Made by a program: the position numbers and the translations under genes. DNA of 64,000 nucleotides from a bacterium (GTDB lineage Bacteria > Myxococcota_A > Bradymonadia > UBA7976 > UBA1532): positions 30,125 through 94,124 of the forward strand of contig JAUHYW010000032.1 in the NCBI GenBank assembly GCA_030426085.1. The letters run 5' to 3'. Each line of letters begins with the position of its first letter. Position 1 is the first letter of the stretch. The notes under the pieces were generated by a model. That model was not told the DNA's origin. It ran no database searches and worked only from the letters and a program-made list of their open reading frames with translations. This document shows positions 11,461 to 21,000 of the stretch, one piece after another.

Positions 11461-12792
11461 ATGGCCGGGGGCGGGCGTCCGCTGGGCGCGCTGGAGTACG
11501 TGGTCGCGATCGCCGACCGCGCGGCGCCGATCAACTTCGTGATGGTGGCCGATCTGCGAGGTCCGGTGGCCGAGGCCGGGCTGCGCGCGGCGCTGGATGT
11601 CGTGCAGCGGCGGCACCCGCTGCTGGGCATGGCGCTGGCGCCCCACGGTCGCCGGCTGCGCTTCGCGCCGGGCGCGGGGCCGATCCCGCTGGCGGTGGTC
11701 GAGGCGCCGAAGGACGCGGTGCCCGGGCTGTGCGCCGACGAGGCGACGCGCCGCCTGCCCGAAGAGGCCGGGCCGCTGCTGCGGGCGACGTGGGTCCGGG
11801 GAGTGGGCGAGCGGTCCACGCTGCTGTTGACGTTCCATCACAGCATCGGTGACGGCACGGCCGGAGCGCTCCTGGTGCGCGATCTGATGCAGGCGCTCGC
11901 CGGCGAGGCGGGCGAGGCGCCGCTGCCCGCGGCGCTCGAGGATCATCTGCCGCCGGCGACGGTCGGCGCGCGGGGCGTCGTGGCCCACCTCGGGTTCCTG
12001 GGGCGGGTCTTCCGTCGGCTGGCCCGCCTGCGGGGGGTGCCCGGCTATCGGGTGGATGGGGCCCCCCGGGCCGATGTGGGCGCGTGTCGTATCGGCGTGG
12101 CGCGGCGCGACCTCGATCCCGCCGCGTCGAAGGCGCTGGCCGCGGCGGCTCGGGCAGAGGGGACGACGGTGCACGGGCTGCTCGGCGCGGCGCTGCTCGA
12201 GGCGGCCTTCGCGGTGAGCGACCGGCGGCCGGTGGTGGGCTTCGGCAGCCCGGTGAACCTGCGGGGGCGGCTGATGCCGCCGGTGGGCGATGACGTGGGG
12301 CTGTTCATCACGATGGTGGCCTCGCTGCATCGGCTCGATCCCATGCCCGGCTTCTGGGATCTGGCGCGTGACATCCGGGGGCAGCTCGGCGAGATGATCG
12401 ACAGCGGGGATGTCTTCTCGGCGATCCCGTTCCAGGGGCGGGGGCTGGCTCGGCTGGCGCCGTGGCTGGGCCGGGGGGTGGTCGGCGCCCGGCGGTTCGT
12501 GCGGGTCATGCGGTCCATCTGGCTGGATGGCATCGGACTGTCGAACCTGGGGCGGCTGTCGATCGACGCGCGCTATGGCGCCGTGGCGGTCGAGGCGGTG
12601 GGCTTCTGCGCGGCGCCGACGGTGTTCGGTGATCTGGCGGCCTTCGCCGCGACGCTCGACGGGCGGATGTGCCTGCACTGGGTGGGGGTGACGCCTCACG
12701 TCCCGCCGGTGGCGCTGGATGCCATCGTCAATGGCATGATGGCCCGGCTGCACAGAGTCGCCGGGGCGGCCGAGGCGGGGCGGGCGGCCTGA
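11461..12792 (+). CDS. Condensation-domain/WS-DGAT-type acyltransferase
   Basis: A 443-residue single-domain protein of the CoA-dependent acyltransferase superfamily (condensation, PapA5 and WS/DGAT enzymes). The catalytic HHxxxDG motif is intact as HHSIGDG, with His126-His127 and Asp131. The second half contains GSPVNLRGRL and the GLSNLG segment, which aligns with the structural DFGWG-like motif. It probably transfers an acyl group from a thioester to an alcohol or amine, for example in wax ester, glyceride or polyketide ester formation. There is no carrier protein or NRPS gene nearby. The start is well supported by GGGGGAGGTGA ending 4 nt before ATG. It is divergent from the cytochrome gene across 180 bp and ends 4 bp before the convergent hydrolase gene. 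Confidence 0.85.
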   Translation: MAGGGRPLGALEYVVAIADRAAPINFVMVADLRGPVAEAGLRAALDVVQRRHPLLGMALAPHGRRLRFAPGAGPIPLAVVEAPKDAVPGLCADEATRRLPEEAGPLLRATWVRGVGERSTLLLTFHHSIGDGTAGALLVRDLMQALAGEAGEAPLPAALEDHLPPATVGARGVVAHLGFLGRVFRRLARLRGVPGYRVDGAPRADVGACRIGVARRDLDPAASKALAAAARAEGTTVHGLLGAALLEAAFAVSDRRPVVGFGSPVNLRGRLMPPVGDDVGLFITMVASLHRLDPMPGFWDLARDIRGQLGEMIDSGDVFSAIPFQGRGLARLAPWLGRGVVGARRFVRVMRSIWLDGIGLSNLGRLSIDARYGAVAVEAVGFCAAPTVFGDLAAFAATLDGRMCLHWVGVTPHVPPVALDAIVNGMMARLHRVAGAAEAGRAA

Positions 12793-12796
12793 CGGA

Positions 12797-14833
12797 TCAG
12801 TGGATCTGCGGATCCCCGTCGGCGAGGCTGCGCAGGAACTGCTGGTAGCGGGTGCGGGCGCTCATGCTGTTCTGGATGACGAAGTGCCCCAGGTCGCCGA
12901 ACTGGGCCAGCCCGGCGCTGGCGGCGCCCCCGGCCACGTTGCCCCCGAAGGGGGTGTCGCCGGCGGGGCCGATGCCGAGCAGGTCGAACAGCGGGATCGA
13001 GACCAGCACCGGGGGGATGACCGGCACCCGCCCGGCGGCGGCGAGGGCGAAGATGGCGTCGGGCGGGGTGTAGTCGTCCATCAGGCCGCCGGTCATAAAG
13101 ACGCTCTTGGGCGCGTAGCCCGCCGGGGGCTCGTCGAACCAGTAGCGGGCGTAGTTCACCGGGTCGCCCTTCTCGATGAAGGTCTGCAACAGCATCAGAG
13201 CGGGGTGCCAGCGGTCGATGACGTCGTTGTCCCCGACGGGCAGCACCTGCCCGACGAGCATCGGGATGTCGACCGGGCGCCGCTTCTGCTCGATGCTGAT
13301 GGCGATGGTCGCCCCCGCGGCGCTGAGCACGCCGCCCTTGACGAGCGGCTCGACGGCGAGGAAGAGCGGGCCGTTGATGCCGCCCTGGCTGTGCCCCATG
13401 AACAGGACGTTGTCCGGGTCGAGGCGCACGGTCTCGCCGCCGCTGGTGAGCGCGCCGTCGATCTCGAAGTTCCGGGCGAGCCGCAGCAGCGAGACGAAGT
13501 CGAGGGCCGACTGGCGCACGTTGTCCCGCCCGGCGCCGGGCACCACGAAGTTGAAGAACGAGATGCCCACGCAGCCGGCGTAGTCGATGTCGTCCTGGCA
13601 GCCGTCCTCCCGCGGGTCGCGGGGGCCGTGGTGGATCTGGTCGATGCTGAGCACGGCGATGCCCACCTGGCTCAGCGTGGTCGCGACCCGGGCCGAGATG
13701 TAGCTGAGGTAGTCGCCGCCGGTTCCGTGCCCGTAGAGCACGACCGGCCAGCCGGCGTCGGGCATCTCGAGGTCGGCCGAGCTGGGCACGGCGAGGCTGA
13801 AGCGCAGCTCTTCTTCGCCTTGCACGATGGGGTCGCCGCCGTCGTCGAAGGCGAAGGTGCCCGGCCCGGTCCCGGTGGTGCGGTAGGGCGGCGAGCCCTC
13901 CTGGAAGCGGGGGGCGCGGTAGGTGCCGGTGAAGTGCTCGTAGAGCTGCTGCTGGATGCCCTGGCTGGTGACGTCGACGATGCTCGGCGCGGGCAGGGTG
14001 TGGATGAAGTCCCGGGCCCGGAAGAGCTCGCCGACGCTGTCCTGGGTGGTGAAGACGGCCGCGCTGGCCACCGCGACCCCCGACTCGGCGATCCAGGCCC
14101 GCAGCGGGGCGTGCGCGTCCCACGCGGATCCGGCGGCGCCGTCGGGGCGGGTCTCGGACAGGGTGGCGGTGAAGCCGGGGGCCGGCTCGGCGGCGCTGTC
14201 GGTGATGACGAGGGCGTAGGTCGTCTGCGGGCGCAGCGCCGAGCCCTCGACCAGCCGGACAGCGAGGGTGTTGGCCGGCAGATACAGGGTGGCGTCGTAG
14301 CCGATGCGCCACTCGATCGGCCACCGGCGCCCGGCTTCGGCCGAGTCGGGGTCGATGTCGACGAGCATCAGGTTCGACCCGTCGGTCATCGAGGCCGCGG
14401 CGTCGGCCGGCAGCGTGGTGGGGTCGATCAGGCCGTCGAACGCCATGTAGAGGGTCGCCGCGGTTCCGAAGCCGCCGGTGTCGGCCTCGATGGCCTGCAC
14501 GATGCGCTGCAGCACCGAGTCGTTCTGGTTGCGCTGGTTGGGGAAGCCGCGCAGGTCGAGCTGGCCGTCGGCGGCGCGGTAGACGTCGCTGGGGAAGGGC
14601 ACGTCGCCCAGGGGGGTCGTCGGGGGGTCGTCGGCCAGGGCGAAGCGGGCGGTGGGCAGCGCTTCGGGGATGGGCAGGCCGCTGTCGGTGAAGCCCGAGG
14701 GCGGGGCGGCATCCGGCTCGACGCCCCCAGCGTCGGCCGTTGGCTCGTCGCCGCCGCCGCCGCCGTCGTCGCAGCCGATGAGGGCGAGCGATGCGGCGAG
14801 GGCGGCGAGCAGCCACCACGGGGTGCGGGTCAT
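12797..14833 (-). CDS. Alpha/beta-hydrolase-fold lipoprotein
   Basis: A 678-residue protein with a signal peptide ending ALIGC and then a Gly/Asp-rich linker, typical of the surface lipoproteins in this window. The C-terminal half has an alpha/beta-hydrolase core: a VVLYGHGTGG oxyanion-type loop near 360, the nucleophile elbow FMGHSQGG with Ser482, and a late GDLGHFV segment supplying a plausible catalytic His. The N-terminal 270 residues (YMAFDGLIDPTTLP ... LPANTLAVRL) look like a bacterial Ig-like or virginiamycin-B-lyase-like accessory region and are unclassified. It could be a secreted esterase or lipase. A convergent acyltransferase gene ends 4 bp away, and a GH5-like gene is divergent across 130 bp. 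Confidence 0.8.
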   Translation of the reverse strand: MTRTPWWLLAALAASLALIGCDDGGGGGDEPTADAGGVEPDAAPPSGFTDSGLPIPEALPTARFALADDPPTTPLGDVPFPSDVYRAADGQLDLRGFPNQRNQNDSVLQRIVQAIEADTGGFGTAATLYMAFDGLIDPTTLPADAAASMTDGSNLMLVDIDPDSAEAGRRWPIEWRIGYDATLYLPANTLAVRLVEGSALRPQTTYALVITDSAAEPAPGFTATLSETRPDGAAGSAWDAHAPLRAWIAESGVAVASAAVFTTQDSVGELFRARDFIHTLPAPSIVDVTSQGIQQQLYEHFTGTYRAPRFQEGSPPYRTTGTGPGTFAFDDGGDPIVQGEEELRFSLAVPSSADLEMPDAGWPVVLYGHGTGGDYLSYISARVATTLSQVGIAVLSIDQIHHGPRDPREDGCQDDIDYAGCVGISFFNFVVPGAGRDNVRQSALDFVSLLRLARNFEIDGALTSGGETVRLDPDNVLFMGHSQGGINGPLFLAVEPLVKGGVLSAAGATIAISIEQKRRPVDIPMLVGQVLPVGDNDVIDRWHPALMLLQTFIEKGDPVNYARYWFDEPPAGYAPKSVFMTGGLMDDYTPPDAIFALAAAGRVPVIPPVLVSIPLFDLLGIGPAGDTPFGGNVAGGAASAGLAQFGDLGHFVIQNSMSARTRYQQFLRSLADGDPQIH

Positions 14834-14963
14834 GGTTCCTCCGAGGGTGGGCCGCTGCGGGGCAGCGTCTTCGAGTAGTCGTCATACACCACCGGCGGGG
14901 TGCGCATCATCCGGGTCGGCGGTGGGCGTTGCGCCGAGGCGGCCGGCCGCTCAGAATCCACCC

Positions 14964-16490
14964 ATGTCGATGCGAAGCGCGTGGTCGTGGGCGGTGCTGG
15001 TGGGGATCTGCGCGCTGGGGTGCGTCGGCGGCGGGTCGAGCGGCGATCCGGAGGGCGACATCGGGCTGGATGGCGCCCTGGGTGACCGGGGGCCGGACGG
15101 CGGGTCGGTGGACGTCGGAGACGGAGGGCCGGCCGACGCCGGGATCCCCGACCGGGCGCTCGACATGGCGCCGATGCCCGATCGCGCCCCCCCCGACATG
15201 GAGGTCGATCCGCTGCTGCAGCCGTGCCGCGTCCGAGAGTCCCCCCGGCCGCCGGGCGCGCTGCGGGTCGCCGGCTGCCGCATGGTCCGCGAGGGTGAGG
15301 GGGCGGTGCTGCCGCGGGCGGTGGCGGTCTCGGGCGACAGCCTGACCCGGCCGGCGGCGACCCCGCTTCACGAGCCGCCGATGTACGCCGATCTGGCCGC
15401 GGCCGGGGTCGAGGTGGTCTGGCTGCTGGTGCTGTGGGAAGGCATCGAGCCGATGCGGGGCACCTACAACGGGGCCTACCTCGGGCGGGTCTGCGAGCAG
15501 GCCCGGTGGGCGGCGGGCGCGGGGCTGGACGTGGTGCTGGCGCTGAGTCAGGGCCGCTTCGGGCCGGCGCTGGGCGGGCATGGCATGCCGCCGTGGATCA
15601 CGCCCGAGGGGCTCGAGCCGGTGCCGGTGGGCGACGATGGATCCCACCCGTCGTTGGTGGCGGCGTGGCAGTCGTTCTGGGACGGCGAGGGGCCCGAGCT
15701 GTTGGTGGCGGCCTGGATCCGGCTGCTCGACACCTGCGCGCTGGACGAGGCCCACGGCATCGATGGCATCCAGCCGCTGGCCGCCTCGCGGGGCCCCGAA
15801 GAGGTGTTGGAGGCGCTCGGTGATCTGAACGCGGCGGTCGAAGAGGAGGCCGAGGCCCGCCTGGGCCCGCTGCTGGTCTTCGACAGCCCGCTGCGGCACG
15901 GCGAGGCGCTCGGGTTCCGCCCGCGGCCGGGGCCCGATCGCATCCTGGTGGTCTCCGGCTGGGGGCCCGGGCTGTGGCCCGGCGCGAACGACCGCTGGCC
16001 GATGGACTGGCGGTCGTCGGCGCGGGAGGGGGCGACGCTGGTCGGTCACCCGGCGTGGGTGGTGGGCGTCGGCGGCGAGACGCCGGAGGCGATGGCGGCG
16101 GCCCAGGCTCGGATCGAGGCGGACGGCATGGTGGGCGTCGTGTGGCAGGACGGCTTCGGCACGCCCTACGGCCTGCGCGACGAGGACGGCGCCCCGGCGG
16201 CGCTGTGGGATCCGGCGCTGCGCCGCCCGCGGCCGGTGCTGGTGGCCGGTCGGCCCTTGTCCTGGTCGTCGGATGAGGACGGGTTCACGTTCCGCTGGCT
16301 GGCCGACGGCTCGGCGCAGGGGCTGTCCCGGATCGACATGGCCGGGCGGATCCCCGGCGAGCCGGCGTTCGCCGGCGCCGACGGGGTCGAGTGGTTCACC
16401 GATTACGATCCGGCGACCGGCCTGCTGGCGGTCTTCGTCGAGGGGGCGCCGGGGGTGGTCGAGATGTCGGTGCCGTTCGTCGGGCCATGA
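14964..16490 (+). CDS. GH5/endoglycoceramidase-like lipoprotein, probably without catalytic activity
   Basis: A 508-residue lipoprotein (lipobox CALGC, then a long Asp/Gly/Pro linker). Residues about 120-420 resemble a (beta/alpha)8 glycosidase of family GH5: VVWLLVLWEGIEPMRGTYN corresponds to the N-terminal barrel motif of endoglycoceramidases, and GGHGMPPWITPEG to the loop after it. The C-terminal 100 residues resemble the beta-sandwich found after that barrel. The acid/base motif normally reading NEP is replaced by DGIQPLA, and no clear EFG-type nucleophile is visible, so it may be a carbohydrate-binding pseudoenzyme. The start was chosen at the ATG before the signal peptide; a second ATG two codons later is possible. 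The next lipoprotein gene follows after 28 bp. Confidence 0.7.
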   Translation: MSMRSAWSWAVLVGICALGCVGGGSSGDPEGDIGLDGALGDRGPDGGSVDVGDGGPADAGIPDRALDMAPMPDRAPPDMEVDPLLQPCRVRESPRPPGALRVAGCRMVREGEGAVLPRAVAVSGDSLTRPAATPLHEPPMYADLAAAGVEVVWLLVLWEGIEPMRGTYNGAYLGRVCEQARWAAGAGLDVVLALSQGRFGPALGGHGMPPWITPEGLEPVPVGDDGSHPSLVAAWQSFWDGEGPELLVAAWIRLLDTCALDEAHGIDGIQPLAASRGPEEVLEALGDLNAAVEEEAEARLGPLLVFDSPLRHGEALGFRPRPGPDRILVVSGWGPGLWPGANDRWPMDWRSSAREGATLVGHPAWVVGVGGETPEAMAAAQARIEADGMVGVVWQDGFGTPYGLRDEDGAPAALWDPALRRPRPVLVAGRPLSWSSDEDGFTFRWLADGSAQGLSRIDMAGRIPGEPAFAGADGVEWFTDYDPATGLLAVFVEGAPGVVEMSVPFVGP

Positions 16491-16518
16491 GCCGGCGAGC
16501 GTGGCGCGGGGAGTGATG

Positions 16519-17274
16519 ATGACGACGCGAGGCACGATCCGGATGCTGGCGCTGACCTGCGCCTTCGGGTGGGCGGGCTGCGATACGACGGACGACGCGG
16601 ACGGCGAGGTCGGCGGCGACGGGGCGGCGGGCGACGCGGCGGACCCCGGCGCGATGGATGGGGGCCCGGACGGCGCCGAGGACGGCGGCCCGCCGGGCGC
16701 GGATCGCGGCGTGGAGGGCGACGGCGGCGGGCCGGTGGAGGTCGAGCCGTGCATCTCGATCGTCCGGGTCGGCGGGGTCGAGATCTTCGCCTTCGAGGCC
16801 AGCCGCCCCGACGCGACGGGCGACGGCGCCGGGGTGGACGAGAGCGCGGTGTGCAGCCGGGCCGGGGTGTTGCCCTGGACCCGGCTGACCCGGCCCGACG
16901 CGAGCCGGGTGTGCCTGGCGAACGGCTTCCGCCTGTGCACCGACGAGGAGTGGCAGACGGCGTGTCAGGGGCCGGAGCGGCTATGGAGCTTCCCATACGC
17001 CCAGGGGCACCGGATGGGGGTGTGCAACGACCACGTCAGCGGCAGCGGCGCGCTCGAGCCGACCGGGATCCGCGAGGGCTGCCGCACGCCCGACGGGGTG
17101 TACGACATGAGCGGCAACGTGTGGGAGCTGACCGCCGAGGGCTCGAAGCGGGGGGCGAGCTGGAAGCTCAACGCGGTGATGTTCCGCATCGACGCGGCGC
17201 GGTGCGATATGTACTACGCGCTCGCCGAGGCGTTCGCCGACGACGACGTCGGGTTCCGCTGCTGCCGGGACTGA
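16519..17274 (+). CDS. Lipoprotein with a formylglycine-generating-enzyme (SUMF1) fold
   Basis: A 251-residue exported protein: signal sequence ending GWAGC, an acidic Asp/Gly-rich linker, then a C-terminal domain of about 150 residues. That domain has the SUMF1/FGE signature segments GFRLCTDEEWQTACQG, GVYDMSGNVWELT, RGASW and DVGFRCC. True sulfatase-activating enzymes carry two cysteines just after RGGSW; here the corresponding stretch (KLNAVMFRIDAARC) lacks the first pair, so catalysis of Cys oxidation is unlikely and a binding role is more plausible. Of two adjacent ATG codons the second was preferred, because GGGGAG lies 5 nt before it. The last 61 bp overlap the convergent zinc-ribbon gene. 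Confidence 0.8.
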   Translation: MTTRGTIRMLALTCAFGWAGCDTTDDADGEVGGDGAAGDAADPGAMDGGPDGAEDGGPPGADRGVEGDGGGPVEVEPCISIVRVGGVEIFAFEASRPDATGDGAGVDESAVCSRAGVLPWTRLTRPDASRVCLANGFRLCTDEEWQTACQGPERLWSFPYAQGHRMGVCNDHVSGSGALEPTGIREGCRTPDGVYDMSGNVWELTAEGSKRGASWKLNAVMFRIDAARCDMYYALAEAFADDDVGFRCCRD

Positions 17275-17873
17275 GAAGCGTCGGCGTCCGCCAGCCGATC
17301 GGCCGGGGCGTGCAGGGTCTGGGAGCCGGGCTTCTTCTTCTGGGTCGGCGCGGGCGGGTTGAGCATCAGCCAGATGACGGCGCCGAGCAGGGCCAGCGAC
17401 GCGATCACCATGATGACCATCAGGAGCTGCGAGCTTTTGCCCTTCTTGTTGAGCGGCAGGCCGTCGCCGTCATCCGTGATGGGGGCCACGAGCAGGGTCT
17501 TCTCGACCTCCCGGCGCTTGGGCGGCGGCTTCCAGTTGTCGGCCCAGCTCTCGTCCTGCGTCGCGGACGGGGGCGGCGCAGCCGGAGGGGGCGGTGGCGG
17601 CGCGGCCTCGGCCGGTGGCGGTCGCCGCGGCGGGGGCGGGGGCGGCGGGGGCACCGCGGCCGGATCGAGCTGCACGTCCTCGGGGTCGGGGATGTCGGCG
17701 AACTGCGCCTGGAGCGAGCCGAGGTCGAAGACGATGCCGTCGGGCCCCGAGGGGTCGTCGGGCGCGGGGCGGGCGAACCGGACCCCCTGCTGACGACAGT
17801 CGGGGGTCGAGCAGAGTTCGCCGGCCGGGCCGGGGCTGCCGCAGATGGGGCAGCGTTCGAGCAGTGAGGGCAT
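17214..17873 (-). CDS. Zinc-ribbon, proline-rich single-pass membrane protein
   Basis: A 219-residue protein of unknown function. It starts with a putative zinc ribbon (CPICGSPGPAGELC at 8-21, then a nearby CR), followed by a long Pro/Ala-rich region (about 73-105) and a basic stretch (KPPPKRREVEK). One strongly hydrophobic segment (LLMVIMVIASLALLGAVIWL, about 150-170) precedes a Ser/Gln/Asn-rich tail. The topology suggests a cytoplasmic zinc ribbon and a short external tail, as in regulators or scaffold proteins of myxobacteria. The 3' end overlaps the convergent FGE-fold gene by 61 bp. The ribosome-binding site is weak, and coding potential beyond residue 200 is less certain. Confidence 0.65.
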   Translation of the reverse strand: MPSLLERCPICGSPGPAGELCSTPDCRQQGVRFARPAPDDPSGPDGIVFDLGSLQAQFADIPDPEDVQLDPAAVPPPPPPPPRRPPPAEAAPPPPPPAAPPPSATQDESWADNWKPPPKRREVEKTLLVAPITDDGDGLPLNKKGKSSQLLMVIMVIASLALLGAVIWLMLNPPAPTQKKKPGSQTLHAPADRLADADASQSRQQRNPTSSSANASASA

Positions 17874-18092
17874 CGCGATGCCTGAGTCGTCCGTCCGCCG
17901 TCAGGCTATCACCATCTGTCGAAGTTCGCCCCTTCGTGCGGGGTCGATCGCACCCGGTGGGGAACCGCAGCCGTCGACGACTGACTGATTCGTGCGCTGC
18001 GCGCCGGGATCTGCGATACCGATCTCGGGGATTCAGATCGTCGACCGCGCCGATCCGTAGCGGGCGCACCACCGACGACGGAAGGAGGATCG

Positions 18093-21000
18093 ATGAGTCG
18101 TCTGATGTTGGCCGCCTGCGCGGCGGCCCTCGCCCTGGGCTGCGCGCCCCGGGATCCGGATCGAGGGCAGGGGGCCGGCGCGGCCTCCGAGGGCAGCGAG
18201 GCGGCGGCCCAGATGGCGGCGAAGCCGCCGGTCGTCAAGCCCGATGTCGATCCCGACGCCCCGAAGAAGAAGACCATCCGCCCGCCGGTGGCCGCCGAAG
18301 AGGCGCCGCCGGCCTCCCCCCGACTGGCCGATCTGCCGCCGGTCGCCGATCTCTCCCAGAAGATCGCCACCCACTTCGAAGGCAACGTCACCCGCCGGAT
18401 CTACGTGCAGGTGGACAAGCCCCTCTACAAGCCGGGCGAGACCATCTGGATCAAGGGCTGGGATCTGAAGGCCCGCGATCTGGCGGGCCCCGATGGCGTC
18501 GAGGACGCGCTGTACGAGCTCGTCAGCCCCAAGGGCGCGGTGGTTCTGCGCAAGCGGGTGGCTCAGGCCAAGGGGCGGTCGACCAACGACTTCGTGCTGC
18601 CGGAGGGCGTGCAGGGCGGGATGTACGAGGTGCGGCTCCGGGCCCGCGACGGTGAGACCGCCGAGCGGGAGATCATCGTCAGCACGTACGAGCCGCCCCG
18701 GGTGAAGAAGAAGCTGGAGTTCGTGCGCAAGGCGTACGGCGCGGGGGACGAGGTCACCGCCACCATCGAGATCAAGCGCCCGACGGGCGAGCCGCTCGGG
18801 GGCAAGACGCTGCGGGGGCTGGTCACGCTCGACGGGCAGCAGCTCCCCCCGGTGACCGTGACGACCAATGACGACGGCGGGGGCATGGTCCGCTTCCAAC
18901 TGCCGGGCGAGATCGAGAAAGGCGACGCGCTGCTGACGGTGCTCGTCGAGGACGGCGGGGTCACCGAGTCCGTCACCCGCCGGGTGCCGATCATCCTCAA
19001 GAAGCTGCAGTTCAGCGCCTTCCCCGAGGGCGGTGCGCTGGTCGAGGGGTTGCCCTCGCGGGTCTACTTCGAGGCGAAGAACACCATCGGCAAGCCGGCC
19101 GACGTGGCCGGGCGGGTCGTCGACGACCAGGGCAACGCCGTCGCGAAGTTCGAGAGCTACAAGAACGGCCTGGGGCGCTTCGAGTTCACCCCGTCGACCG
19201 GGCGCACCTACAAGATCGAGATCACCCGCCCGGTGGGCGTGACCGAGCAGTATCCGATGCCCGTCGCCGAGGAGAAGGGCTGCGTGCTGCGCACCTTCGA
19301 CGATCTGGACGGGCAGGCCGAGGCGCTGCGGGCGGCGGTGCGCTGCGACAGCCCGCGCACCGTCATCGTGACCGGCATGCTGCGCGATCGGCTGATCGAC
19401 GCGGCGGCGGTGGCGGTGCCGGTCGACGCGCCGGCCGTGGTCTACCTGAAGAGCGAGGAGGCGGGGTTGAACGCGGCCCGGGGCGTGGCCCGGGTGACGG
19501 TGTTCGACGAGGCGCTGAAGCCGCTCGCCGAGCGGGTGGTCATGCGCAACCGGCGGGCGGGCTTGCAGGTGAAGATCGCGCCCAGCGCCGATCGCTACGT
19601 GCCCCGGGCCCAGGCGGCGCTCGAGGTGACGACGACCGGCCCCGACGGCGCGCCGGTGCCCGCCGAGCTGGCCCTGTCGGTGGTCGACGACACGGTCATC
19701 AGCTTCGCCGACGACAAGAAGGGGCACATGCTGTCGCAGGTGCTCCTGCAGCCCGAGGTGCCGGGCAAGATCGAGGAGCCGAAGTTCTACTTCGACCTGA
19801 AGGAAGAGAAGTCGGCGGTGGCGATGGAGCTGCTCATGGGCACCCGCGGCTGGCGACGCTTCGACTGGCAGCGGGTGAAGAACCCCCCGCCGCCGCAGCC
19901 CGAGCTGAGCGCGCTGTTCGGCGACGCGGTGGGTGAGGGTGCGGGCTTCGGCGGGCTCGGGGTCCGCGGCGTCGGTCGGGGCGGCGGCGGTCGCGCCGTC
20001 GGCGGCATCGGCCTGGGTCGGATCGGGGTCAAGGGCCGCGGGGCCGGCCCCGGGGCGGCTCGCCGTCCGCGCCGGGCCCGGCCTCGTCCGGCGCCTCCGC
20101 CCGCGGCCGCGCCGGTCGCCGCGGCCGCCGCGCCGAAGCCCGACGGGGTGATGGCGAATCAGGCCCCGCCCCGGCCGGCGGCGAAGCCGATGCCCGCCGT
20201 GCCCCGACCGGCCGAAGATCCGGCCCCGATCATGGCCCGGCGCGAGGCGCCGCGGATGGAGGAGCAGGACGAGGCCGAGGCCGAGCCCCCGTTCGACCGG
20301 GCCGATCGCAAGCGGGCGCTCGACGATCTCGCCACCGGCGCCGACCGGGATTGGGCCGGCGCCGAGAAGGCGAAGGTGGCCGGCAACATCCGCGGGAACT
20401 CGGGCTGGGCCGCGCCCGTTGCGCCGATCCGGGTCTTCCCCGCGCCGGACTATCCGCTGGAGTACGACGGCCCCCGCACCGACTTCCGCGAGACCATCCA
20501 CTGGGCCCCCACGGTGCGCACCGGCCCCGACGGCAAGGCGACCGTGACGTTCCACCTGAGTGACGCGATCACGTCGTTCCGGGTGTTCGCCGAGGGCGCC
20601 GGCGGCTCGATGGTCGGGCGGGCGGAGAAGGTCATCACCTCGAGCCTGCCGTTCAGCATGGCCATCAAGCTGCCGGTCGAGGTCAGCCAGGGCGATACGC
20701 TGGAGCTGCCGCTCATCCTGACCAACGAGCAGAAGAACGCCCTGCCGGTGTCACTGGCCAGTGACTTCGGGGAGGGGCTGACGCTGCAGAAGCCGGTGAC
20801 GCTGTCCGAGCCGGCGCTGGCCCCCGAGGCCCGCCATAGCCTGTACTACCCGCTCGAGGTCACCGCCGTCCGGGGGCGGAGCGACGTGAAGCTCGCGGCC
20901 AACGCCGGCGGCCTGAAGGACGAGTTCGTGCGCCAGGTGCGCATCGAGCCGCTCGGCTTCCCCCAGCTCGCCGAGAGCGGGGGCACGCTGTCGAAGGACG

